Shown piece by piece: positions 1 to 6,408 of a stretch of DNA of 9,653 nucleotides (its first letter is position 1; each line of letters begins with the position of its first letter). The notes under the pieces were generated by a model. That model searched no databases. It was not told where the DNA came from and was given only the letters and a program-made list of their open reading frames with translations. The stretch lies in contig JAENWY010000067.1 in assembly GCA_016649775.1 (NCBI GenBank), positions 1 to 9,653 of the forward strand. Reading direction: 5' to 3'. The DNA is from Spirochaetaceae bacterium (GTDB taxonomy: Bacteria; Spirochaetota; Spirochaetia; Sphaerochaetales; Sphaerochaetaceae). A program made the translations under genes and the position numbers.

Positions 1-140
1 CGCTTCTTTCTAATTTCGCGTATAACTTGTTAATATTTCTTTGTTTTAAGCTTATAATAAGCTTATTGCCATTATCCCTTTCATAATGATTAGACAATAT
101 CACATCCAATCAACAACACGTAAAAAATAAAATAAAAAAA
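1..140. other. AT-rich leader region with no recognisable gene
   Basis: I see no coding region here on either strand. The one clear structure is an inverted repeat at 47-65 (arms TAAGCTTA/TAAGCTTA, built from AAGCTTA, a TAA spacer and TAAGCTT). It has no T-run next to it, so it does not read as a standard terminator. The stretch probably separates the GntR gene from an unseen upstream gene. Confidence 0.4.
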
Positions 141-142
141 AC

Positions 143-170
143 TTGACAAAATTTAAATCTGTGTTATTCT
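143..170 (+). promoter_or_regulatory. Sigma-70-type promoter for the GntR-family regulator gene
   Basis: A perfect -35 box TTGACA lies at 143-148. After a 16-bp spacer comes a -10 box TATTCT at 165-170, preceded by TGT, which gives an extended -10 (TGn). Transcription would start near 176-178, so the inverted repeat at 184-205 would sit just downstream of the start point, where a bound repressor blocks initiation or early elongation. The boxes are visible in the sequence; the start point is inferred. Confidence 0.75.
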
Positions 171-183
171 TTTTTATATTGGA

Positions 184-205
184 ACTTGTAATACATGTTA
201 CAAGT
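184..205. promoter_or_regulatory. Putative GntR operator O1 upstream of the regulator gene
   Basis: This is a perfect inverted repeat with 8-bp arms ACTTGTAA and TTACAAGT around a 6-bp centre. It lies between the promoter and the ribosome binding site of the regulator gene. A near-identical copy precedes dgoD at 996-1017. Placement and repetition make it the likely binding site of the adjacent GntR/FCD protein and imply negative autoregulation. Confidence 0.7.
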
Positions 206-225
206 AAAATAAGGGGGAATATTGC

Positions 226-945
226 ATGGAATATCAAAAGATTGAAAGACCTAGAAATTTAGTCACTGAGGTATTCTCCCAGATGCAAGATAAGATTATT
301 TCCGGCGAAATGGTTGAAGGGGAAAAATTACCTTCAGAGAATCAACTATGCAAAGATTTTAATGTTAGTAGAGTGGTTATAAGAGAAACACTGCAAAATC
401 TGAGAGCTACAAAATTGATTATTACCTTTCAAGGGAAAGGGTCCTTTGTTTCTAACCCGGCCAATTTCATCATGGATGTGAACTCTTCAACTGCGGAGGA
501 ACTTGTAAATATATCAAAGAAAATCACGGTAGGGGAATTGAAAGAGTATTTTGAATTTAGAGAAAGTATTGAATGCTATTTGTTTAAGAACTTCACAGGA
601 AAAAAAGATCAAATAGATTTTACAAAAGCAGATAAGGCCTTGGAAGAGATGGAAAAAAACTATGGTAATGTCGCTAAGTATACTGAAAGTGATTACAACT
701 TTCATTTGTCAATACTGGAAGCAACAAATAAAAAGTTGTTCATACAGTCTTATAAAAGTTGCAAACCCTATATAATGCATATCCTCTTGGGACTGAATGC
801 GATTCCAAGCAGTGGTGAATGGGGCGTAAACACCCATAGGAATATATTGGATCTTTTGAAAACAGGGAATGCACAAAAAGCAATAGATCTCTTGAAACTC
901 AATGATAATTATAACATTGCAAGGATCTCAACGCTCAAAAAATAA
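226..945 (+). CDS. GntR-family transcriptional regulator, FadR subfamily (FCD domain)
   Basis: This is a DNA-binding repressor, probably of the downstream dgoD-TRAP operon and of itself. Residues about 8-75 form the GntR winged helix-turn-helix, with the motif SENQLCKDFNVSR (37-49) followed by VIRETLQNL and the wing residues GKGSFV. Residues about 100-235 are an all-helical FCD effector domain: D156 and H160 in DYNFH and H204 in THRNIL match the usual metal-ligand positions. The last expected His appears to be Asn (N226, in LLKLNDN), so metal binding may be altered. The length of 239 aa is normal for the family. The start is fixed by the ribosome binding site AGGGGG at 212-217. The gap to dgoD is 86 bp and contains a second operator. 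The effector is unknown; by context it is an aldonate or its 2-keto-3-deoxy product. Confidence 0.9.
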   Translation: MEYQKIERPRNLVTEVFSQMQDKIISGEMVEGEKLPSENQLCKDFNVSRVVIRETLQNLRATKLIITFQGKGSFVSNPANFIMDVNSSTAEELVNISKKITVGELKEYFEFRESIECYLFKNFTGKKDQIDFTKADKALEEMEKNYGNVAKYTESDYNFHLSILEATNKKLFIQSYKSCKPYIMHILLGLNAIPSSGEWGVNTHRNILDLLKTGNAQKAIDLLKLNDNYNIARISTLKK

Positions 946-995
946 TATTTTAATTGGTATTCATACGATTGAGCATATTAATTATTAAAATTAAA

Positions 996-1017
996 ACTTG
1001 TATGATATGTTACAAGT
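996..1017. promoter_or_regulatory. Putative GntR operator O2 upstream of dgoD
   Basis: This site shares the outline ACTTGTA...ATGTTACAAGT with O1. Here the perfect arms are AAACTTGTA (994-1002) and TACAAGTTT (1011-1019) around 8 bp. A good -10 hexamer, TATGAT (1001-1006), lies inside the repeat with only a weak -35 upstream, so repressor binding would cover the promoter. It ends just before the dgoD ribosome binding site. Confidence 0.7.
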
Positions 1018-1031
1018 TTAGGGAGTAAAAA

Positions 1032-2180
1032 ATGAAAATTGTTAAAATTCAAACTTATTTTGTAAGACCTCGATGGGGTTTTGTTGAAGTAACCACAGAT
1101 AGTGGTATAGTCGGATGGGGTGAACCCGTATTGGAAGGTCATGAAGACGCAGTACTCGCTGCTGTAAATGAAATGAAACCTTACCTCCTGGGACAAGATC
1201 CTTCAAACATTGAAGATTTATGGGCAGTCATGTACCATGCTGGTTTTTATAGGGGTGGTGGAGTTCTGATGAGTGCGATTTCTGGTATCGACCAAGCACT
1301 TTGGGATATTAAAGGAAAGTATTATAACACTCCAGTTTATCAGTTATTGGGCGGAAAAGTCAGAGATAGGATACGAGTTTATTCTTGGATCGGAGGAGAT
1401 AGACCTTCTCATGTGGCTAAAGCAGCTAAAGAAAAAATGGATGAAGGTTTTACCGCTGTAAAGATGAATGCAACTGATGAACTCATGTTCATTGATTCAT
1501 ATAAGAAGCTTGATTCGGTAATAGAGCGAGTTGCCTCCATAAGAGAAACTTGTGGTCCTGATTTTGGTATCGCTGTGGATTTCCACGGAAGAGTGCACAA
1601 ACCAATGGCAAAAGTACTGGCAAAGAAACTGGAAGAGTTTAATCCCATGTTTATTGAAGAGCCAGTTCTCTGTGATAACATGGAAGATTTTCCAGAGATT
1701 GCAGCCTGTTGTAATGTGCCTATTGCTACAGGAGAAAGACTTTTCACCAAGTATGATTTCAGAAAATTACTCGAAATCGGTGGCGTAGATATCATTCAAC
1801 CTGATCTATCCCATGCCGGTGGTATCACAGAAGTAAAAAAGATTGCTTCGTTAGCTGAAAGTTTTGATGTGGCGCTTGCTCCTCATTGTCCATTAGGTCC
1901 TATTGCTTTGAGTGCCTGTTTACAAGTTGATGCGATTAGTTATAATGCCGCAATCCAAGAACAGAGCATTGGAATCCATTATAATCAAGGTCAAGAAGTG
2001 CTCAATTATGTAAAGAATAAAGAAGATTTCACGTTTGTGGATGGTTGGATTTCAATGCCTACAAAACCTGGTTTAGGTGTAGAAATCAACAAAGAATTAG
2101 TGATTGAAGAAAATAAAACTCCTCATCAATGGAAAAATCCTGTTTGGAGAAATGAAGATGGTTCAGTAGCTGAATGGTAA
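1032..2180 (+). CDS. dgoD: D-galactonate dehydratase (enolase superfamily, DgoD type)
   Basis: This cytoplasmic enzyme removes water from D-galactonate to give 2-keto-3-deoxy-D-galactonate, the first step of the DeLey-Doudoroff galactonate route. The 382-aa length equals that of E. coli DgoD, and long blocks agree with it as I remember it (GFYRGGG, GIDQALWDIKGK, FIEEPVL, QPDLSHAGGITE, APHCPLGPIAL, QEQSIGIHYN, SVAEW at the C-terminus). The Mg-binding residues D183, E209 and E235 and the catalytic H185 and H285, with E310, fall at the same positions as in E. coli. An N-terminal capping domain (1 to about 115) precedes the beta/alpha barrel. The start has ribosome binding site AGGGAG at 1020-1025. 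It is the first gene of an operon with dctQMP, 21 bp before dctQ. Related aldonates as substrate cannot be excluded, but DgoD identity is well supported. Confidence 0.93.
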   Translation: MKIVKIQTYFVRPRWGFVEVTTDSGIVGWGEPVLEGHEDAVLAAVNEMKPYLLGQDPSNIEDLWAVMYHAGFYRGGGVLMSAISGIDQALWDIKGKYYNTPVYQLLGGKVRDRIRVYSWIGGDRPSHVAKAAKEKMDEGFTAVKMNATDELMFIDSYKKLDSVIERVASIRETCGPDFGIAVDFHGRVHKPMAKVLAKKLEEFNPMFIEEPVLCDNMEDFPEIAACCNVPIATGERLFTKYDFRKLLEIGGVDIIQPDLSHAGGITEVKKIASLAESFDVALAPHCPLGPIALSACLQVDAISYNAAIQEQSIGIHYNQGQEVLNYVKNKEDFTFVDGWISMPTKPGLGVEINKELVIEENKTPHQWKNPVWRNEDGSVAEW

Positions 2181-2201
2181 AGAATAAAAAAGGAGGTCCT
2201 C

Positions 2202-2702
2202 ATGAAAGCAAAATTAAAAAAGTTTAATGATTGTGTGATGAACGTATTTGGGAAGTGGCTTGTTGTCATGGGTATAACCATTACAGTCACTGTTTTTGTC
2301 AATGTAGTGTGTCGCTATGTATTTCTTATGACAATTCCATGGGCAGAAGAACTTGCAAGGTTTCTGTTCATCTGGATGACATTTGTCGGTTCGATCTTAG
2401 CGAATAATAAATATCAACATATGAGACTTGATTTTGTCGTGGAAAAATTTTCACCGCAAGTTGCTCAGATATTGATAGGAATTTCATACATCATTGTCAT
2501 ATGTTTCTTGGTAATCTTATGCATAGGTGGAACTGAATATAGTCTTTCTCAATGGGATTGGAAGTCATCAGCTTTAGGTGTAAGGCATGGTTTAGTCTAC
2601 ATCATAGCACCTATCAGTTTCTTTATCATGGGATTGCAGTATGTAGCACGATTGATCGACTTAATCATCAATGTGGTAAAAGGAGAAATAAGTACATGTT
2701 AG
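2202..2702 (+). CDS. dctQ: TRAP transporter small permease subunit (DctQ family)
   Basis: This is the small membrane subunit of a tripartite ATP-independent periplasmic transporter. It partners the large permease DctM and helps dock the substrate-binding protein. The 166-aa protein has four hydrophobic segments at about 18-38, 52-68, 86-109 and 128-152. It carries the family pattern RYVF (38-41), PWAEELARFLFIW (46-58) and a charged loop with the MRLDF signature (74-78). Length and topology are typical. The start is set by a perfect AGGAGG ribosome binding site (2191-2196). Its stop codon overlaps the dctM start, which suggests translational coupling. The substrate is probably the aldonate used by DgoD, inferred from the operon. 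Confidence 0.9.
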   Translation: MKAKLKKFNDCVMNVFGKWLVVMGITITVTVFVNVVCRYVFLMTIPWAEELARFLFIWMTFVGSILANNKYQHMRLDFVVEKFSPQVAQILIGISYIIVICFLVILCIGGTEYSLSQWDWKSSALGVRHGLVYIIAPISFFIMGLQYVARLIDLIINVVKGEISTC

Positions 2703-3967
2703 TAATATTTTTAGTTTCGCTTTTCGGCTTAATACTTATCGGTGTACCTATCGCATTTTCTCTGATCGGTTCAGCTTTTGCAATGATGATTGGAATAGGA
2801 CATATTTCAGCTTTAAAGCTTGCTCAAACCTTTATTTCCGGTTGTGATAGTGTCCCTCTTTTAGCAATACCCTTCTTTATGATTGCTGGGGAAATAATGA
2901 ATGTGGGTGGTATTTCCAAAAGAATAGTAGTCTTTGCAAATACCCTTTTAGGTCATCATAAGGGTGGCTTGGGATATGTAGGTATCGTAGCTTCTATGAT
3001 CTTCGCCGGTATTTCAGGAAGTGCCGTAGCCGATACCACCGCTGTTGGAAGTGTTGTCCTTCCCATAATGGAAGAGAGTGGCTATGACAAAACAGAAAGC
3101 ACGGCATTGATTTGTGCCGCTGGATGTATTGGCCCAATCATACCTCCAAGTACCCAAATGATCATTTATGGTGTAATTGCTGAGGTATCAATAGCTAAGT
3201 TGTTCCTTGGTGGCATTATCCCTGGATTGTTGATCGGGTTAGGCCTGATGATCCTATGGCATCATTATACTGTTGTCGGTGATTACCCTGTAGGTCCGAA
3301 AGCATCTAAGAAAGAAGTATTACATTCTTTCAGAGAAGCATTCTTGGCAATCCTGTTACCATTCTTCATTATCTTCTGTATTATTTCCGGAGTGGCAACA
3401 GCAACAGAAACTGCTGCTATTGCAGTTGTGTATGCTTTGATTGTTTCAATGTTCATCTACAAAGATATGAAACTGAATAAGATTCCTGAAGTTGTTGAAA
3501 AAGCCTGTATAGGAACGGCAATCATGATGTTAGTGGTAGGAGCTGCAGGGGTGGCTGCGTATGTAGTGACCATTGCTAAGATTCCTGAACTACTTGCTAA
3601 TTCACTGCTCTCCTTAACTGATAATGTGAATGTTTTAATGCTTTTGCTGAATATCCTGCTGGTCCTCGTCGGATGTGTTATGGATAGTGGTCCAGCCATT
3701 ATGATTCTTACACCGATTCTCATGCCAGTTACAAAAGCTTTTGGACTCGACCCAGTTTATGTGGGTGTTGTCATGGTCTGTAACTTATGCATTGGTTTAG
3801 CTACACCTCCAGTTGGAAACGTACTATATGTAGGTGTTGGACTTGGCCAGGTCAAGTTAGTCGATTTGATAAGGAAAATCCTTCCTTTTGTCGCAGTAAT
3901 GTTTGCGGTGTTATTCGCAATCACCTATTTCCCTCAGTTGATATTGTTTATTCCAAACCATTTATAA
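2696..3967 (+). CDS. dctM: TRAP transporter large permease subunit (DctM family)
   Basis: This is the ion-coupled translocation subunit of the TRAP importer. The open frame extends upstream into dctQ, but the start chosen is ATG 2696: it has AGGAG at 2681-2685, begins directly with a hydrophobic helix (MLVIFLVSLFGL), gives a family-typical 423 aa, and overlaps the dctQ stop by 7 bp. Diagnostic motifs are GISGSAVADTTAVGS (105-119), IGPIIPPST (145-153), and in the C-terminal half SGPAIMILTPILMP and LATPPVG. These pseudo-repeated halves match the inverted-repeat architecture of the DctM/IT superfamily. Many hydrophobic segments span the whole length. It sits 13 bp upstream of dctP. It is intact, with no unusual residues noticed. 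Confidence 0.93.
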   Translation: MLVIFLVSLFGLILIGVPIAFSLIGSAFAMMIGIGHISALKLAQTFISGCDSVPLLAIPFFMIAGEIMNVGGISKRIVVFANTLLGHHKGGLGYVGIVASMIFAGISGSAVADTTAVGSVVLPIMEESGYDKTESTALICAAGCIGPIIPPSTQMIIYGVIAEVSIAKLFLGGIIPGLLIGLGLMILWHHYTVVGDYPVGPKASKKEVLHSFREAFLAILLPFFIIFCIISGVATATETAAIAVVYALIVSMFIYKDMKLNKIPEVVEKACIGTAIMMLVVGAAGVAAYVVTIAKIPELLANSLLSLTDNVNVLMLLLNILLVLVGCVMDSGPAIMILTPILMPVTKAFGLDPVYVGVVMVCNLCIGLATPPVGNVLYVGVGLGQVKLVDLIRKILPFVAVMFAVLFAITYFPQLILFIPNHL

Positions 3968-3980
3968 GAGGAGTTTTAAA

Positions 3981-5036
3981 ATGGAAAATATAAAAATGAA
4001 AAAGGCTTTCATAATAGCTTTATGTATGGGTCTCAGTTTTACACTTGTTGGGTGTAATAAAACATCGGAATCAAAAACTGTTACACAGACTGCAACAAGT
4101 GAAACTACGACACCAGAAAAGTTAGTGATTCGTGTTTCCAATGGTTCAAGTAAGGGAGCTCCTGCTGTAGTGGAGCAACTGAATACTTTCAAACCAATGG
4201 TAGAAGAGGCCTCTCATGGTCGAATACAAATTGACGTGTATTCAAGTGCTCAACTTGGGGATGATACGAAAGCAACAGAGGCTTGCCGTCAGGGAGAGCT
4301 CGAGATTGTAAGTACTTCGACCGCACCATTAGTAGGTCTGATCCCTGAACTAGCAATATTTGATATCCCATTTCTCTTTAAAAATGGAGAACAGGCAGAT
4401 GCTGTTCTTGATGGTCCGATTGGCGATCAATTGAATGTGCTTCTTGCTGAAAAGGGTTTAATAAATCTTGCTTGGAATGAAAATGGATTTAGAGATTTGA
4501 CCAATTCTGTCCGTAATGTTTATACACCAGATGACCTTAAGGGTTTAAAGATTAGAACAATGGAAAACAAATATCATCTTGAGGCTTGGAAACTTTTAGG
4601 TGCAAGTCCTACGCCAATGAGTTGGGCTGAAGTGTTCACTGCATTACAGCAGGGTACTATTGATGGTCAAGAAAATCCTATTCCTAACTTCTATTCAGCA
4701 CATATCCAGGAAGTCAATAAGTTTATCACTCGTACAAACCATGTGTATTCTCCACTGATGCTCCTTTGCTCAAAGCAAGTATTTGATTCTTATGATGCAG
4801 AGACACAGCAGATCTTAAGAGATGCCGCAAAAGTTTATGCACAAGCAGAAAGAAAACTCAATAGGGAACAGACTATAATCCTCAAGAATAAATTGGTTGA
4901 AGAGGGCTGTACCGTCATTGACCTTACTCCTGAACAGAGACAATTATTCGTTGATAAAACACTTCCTGTATGGGCAAGCGTAGAGAAAGTAGCTGGTTCA
5001 GACATTATCAACCAACTCAAAGCTGCAATTAAGTAA
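3981..5036 (+). CDS. dctP: TRAP transporter substrate-binding lipoprotein (DctP family)
   Basis: This extracytoplasmic receptor binds the substrate and delivers it to DctQM. The N-terminus is a lipoprotein signal: MKK, a hydrophobic core, and lipobox LVGC with C25 as the lipidated residue. A Ser/Thr-rich linker (about 26-45) follows. The mature part has the DctP pattern: GQLGD-like SAQLGD (89-94), IFDIPFLF, NGFRDLTN with R171, and GLKIRTM with R192, which corresponds to the arginine that normally pairs with the substrate carboxylate; then SPTPMSWAEVFTALQQGTIDGQENP (209-233). A carboxylate substrate fits the galactonate dehydratase in the operon. ATG 3981 is used because GAGGAG (3968-3973) is correctly spaced for it, whereas the internal Met at 3996 would be 22 nt away. 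A lipid anchor is usual in Gram-positives and is also common in spirochaetes. Confidence 0.92.
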   Translation: MENIKMKKAFIIALCMGLSFTLVGCNKTSESKTVTQTATSETTTPEKLVIRVSNGSSKGAPAVVEQLNTFKPMVEEASHGRIQIDVYSSAQLGDDTKATEACRQGELEIVSTSTAPLVGLIPELAIFDIPFLFKNGEQADAVLDGPIGDQLNVLLAEKGLINLAWNENGFRDLTNSVRNVYTPDDLKGLKIRTMENKYHLEAWKLLGASPTPMSWAEVFTALQQGTIDGQENPIPNFYSAHIQEVNKFITRTNHVYSPLMLLCSKQVFDSYDAETQQILRDAAKVYAQAERKLNREQTIILKNKLVEEGCTVIDLTPEQRQLFVDKTLPVWASVEKVAGSDIINQLKAAIK

Positions 5037-5058
5037 ATAAGAATATTTCATACCATGA

Positions 5059-5090
5059 TCCTCTTTGGTTTTACCAAGGAGGACTTTATT
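5059..5090 (+). terminator. Probable terminator of the dgoD-dctQMP operon
   Basis: A 10-bp stem (TCCTCTTTGG with CCAAGGAGGA, one G-U pair) encloses a TTTTA loop and ends at 5083, 47 bp after the dctP stop. It is followed by CTTTATTAT, a weak T-tract. On the - strand no T-tract follows the hairpin, so it fits termination of the + strand operon better than of the pseudogene. Confidence 0.6.
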
Positions 5091-5141
5091 ATGTCCTTCC
5101 TCTCCTGTTCAATCGTGCATCAGCGATAGTTTCTCTTTTCT

Positions 5142-5829
5142 CTACGAAAAAAATAGTTGTATCCTTTTATATATCAAGGGGTTTTGAAGTGAACCCTCCA
5201 ATCTCCTTGTTTTCATCCAAACGGTAACACTATCGTTACAAGGGAATTTTGCCGCTAATGCTTCATCAAAGCTTACGCCTAAACCAGGTTTGTCTGATGC
5301 ATAGATGAATTCATCATTTCCATAATGAGGCATTCCTGGAAATATTTCATAGAGGAGATCTTTACCAACCCCGAATTTAGTTTGTACTGCTTTACTCGGT
5401 TCAATGCCTCTCCACTCTTGGATACTGAAATTGGGAAAAGCCAAATTGAGAGGAATGTTTGCCGCGTGAGCCATCGGTATCATATTATCAGGTTCATGCC
5501 AACAGATTTTCACCCTGAATTCACCAGCGAATGACGCCAACTTGATCGCTGGAGTAATACCGCTGATTTGACTTAAAATGGACACGGATGTAATCTATAG
5601 CGTGGTCTCTTCTCAAACCTTTCCGTTCAAAAGGATTGGTGTATAATTCTCCCATGGCTAGAGGAATTGTTGATGTTTTCCGAATCCTCTTAATCCAATC
5701 GAGTTGTTCAACAGATACAGGATCTTCTAAGAAGAACGGTTTCACCGTTTCTATCTGATGGGAAAAATCAACGGCTTCACTTTGATCCAATTGTTCATGA
5801 AAATCACTGATCATCTTCGAAATTGTCAC
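5142..5829 (-). pseudogene. Truncated and frameshifted mannonate dehydratase/RspA-like enolase-superfamily gene
   Basis: About 240 residues of the C-terminal barrel of a sugar-acid dehydratase remain. The family is normally about 400 aa with an N-terminal capping domain, which is lost here. The 5' piece (5829 down to about 5580) has SDFHEQL, FFLEDP and LAMGELY, i.e. the metal/catalytic positions. The 3' piece has SQISGITPAIKLA, WHEPDN, HAANIPLNLAFPNF, IQEW and the terminal SDKPGLGV...RLEG. This series matches ManD/RspA proteins (DVHER, LEDP, GE, SQIGGITP, WHGP, DKPGLG). Both pieces join without loss if one A is removed from the AAAA run at 5575-5578, giving RVH-L-SQI. The gene faces the TRAP operon and its 5' side runs directly into intron sequence. 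It may once have been a second dehydratase for an aldonate such as mannonate or gluconate; exact substrate unknown. Confidence 0.85.
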
Positions 5830-6205
5830 GAATACCTTTAGGGCAATTAATTGGTGAATTAAATCTAGTACTCAGAGGATGGATTAATTATTTTGCTTGA
5901 GCAAATATGGTCTAAACTATAATAGATTTGGGAAAATGGGTACGAAGAAAATTAGGCAATATGCCTATAAACTTTGGAAAACTAGTAATAGTAGAAAGCA
6001 TCATCTTAGAGAGCTAGGTGTAAAAGAATGGCAACTTCATAAACTTAAATGTTCCTCAAGAACCTATTGGAAGATGGCTATTGTTTGGAATAGATATTTA
6101 ACAAATAAAATGTTAATAGTAAATTTGAAATTGATAGACATTGAACACTACTATAAAGAAGTTCACGAAAAGCATATGAAGAAGGATATTTTAGAAATCT
6201 ATTAA
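5829..6205 (+). pseudogene. Group II intron-encoded reverse transcriptase/maturase, C-terminal fragment, degenerate
   Basis: The product would be the maturase (X/GIIM) domain that helps intron splicing. An open frame runs from 5897, but homology starts earlier in another frame: from about 5829 the sequence reads GELNLVLRGWINYFA, a hallmark block, then meets TGA (5898-5900) and TAA (5913-5915), and continues as LGKWVRRK. Between 5943 and 5953 the homology shifts by one base into KIRQYAYKLWK, then RKHHLRELGVKEW, CSSRTYWKMA, LTNKML and HYYKEVHEK, ending at 6205. These match the usual maturase pattern (WVRRRIR, WKQWK, NLRKLG, RKGYWR, LTN, DYY). The first 15 or so residues of the open frame are therefore out of frame and not real protein. 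No endonuclease domain is present. Confidence 0.85.
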
Positions 6206-6274
6206 TATGGTTTAAATAAAGAAAGGCTGTTAAAAGGTTTAATACCGATGTAACATCCTTTGCAATTGTAAATT

Positions 6275-6360
6275 GAACCGGCCCGGTACGGAACCGTACG
6301 CCGGGTTATGCAGATGTTAGCATAATTATTTTATAGGTATTTGCCTGGTGGTGTGAGAGG
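6275..6360 (+). ncRNA. Group II intron domain V, apparently interrupted
   Basis: Domain V is the catalytic hairpin. The 5' strand is GAACCGGCCCGGTACG (6275-6290) and the loop and upper stem are GAACCGTACG (6291-6300). The 3' strand should read CCGGGTGGT and continue into GGTGTGAGAGG. Here CCGGGT ends at 6306 and GGTGTGAGAGG only begins at 6350. Compared with the form I remember, there is also one extra G near 6280-6281. GTACG pairs with CGTAC, then GCCC pairs with GGGT across a two-base bulge. The comparison rests on memory of related introns. Confidence 0.65.
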
Positions 6361-6390
6361 GTGGCCCCGCGAGGTGTGTGCCTACTCGAT
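6355..6390 (+). ncRNA. Group II intron domain VI with branch-point adenosine and 3' splice end
   Basis: GAGAGG (6355-6360) pairs with CCT-A-CTC (6381-6387), leaving A6384 bulged. This is the expected branch-point A, with 6 nt (6385-6390) after it in the intron. The loop side is GC-rich (GGCCCCGCGAGG). The intron ends CTCGAT at 6390. Confidence 0.7.
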
Positions 6391-6408
6391 AGTTGTTATA
6401 ACTAGAAA

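Larger units (their letters stand above)
5829..6390 (+). mobile_element. 3' remnant of a bacterial group II intron
   Basis: Only the last part of the intron is present: the end of the maturase reading frame, a short domain IV tail, domain V and domain VI. The 3' boundary at 6390 is placed by the typical bacterial ending CCTACTCGAT. All of domains I-III and most of the reverse transcriptase are missing, and the left edge is fused to the dehydratase pseudogene at about 5815-5832. The element cannot move or splice on its own. It lies convergent to pgi, ending 18 bp before the pgi stop codon. I do not assign it to an intron class. Confidence 0.85.

Noticed and set aside
47..65. Inverted repeat AAGCTTA-TAA-TAAGCTT as a terminator of an upstream gene
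   Set aside because: The spacer is only 3 nt, there is no T-run after it, and no upstream coding region can be seen in the window.
1409..1795. 128-aa open frame on the - strand inside dgoD
   Set aside because: It lies wholly within a strongly conserved gene, is antisense to it, has no ribosome binding site and no recognisable motif; it is a shadow frame.
2552..2695. 48-residue N-terminal extension of DctM
   Set aside because: It overlaps dctQ in another frame, has no hydrophobic DctM-like sequence, and ATG 2696 has a well-placed ribosome binding site and the usual family N-terminus.
5897..5944. N-terminal 15 or so residues of the maturase open frame as real protein
   Set aside because: The homologous maturase segment here is in a different frame with stops, so this stretch is noise produced by the frameshift.
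6391..6408. pgi terminator between its stop codon and the intron end
   Set aside because: These 18 bases contain no hairpin or T-tract on the - strand; any terminator would have to lie inside the intron remnant, where I could not identify one.
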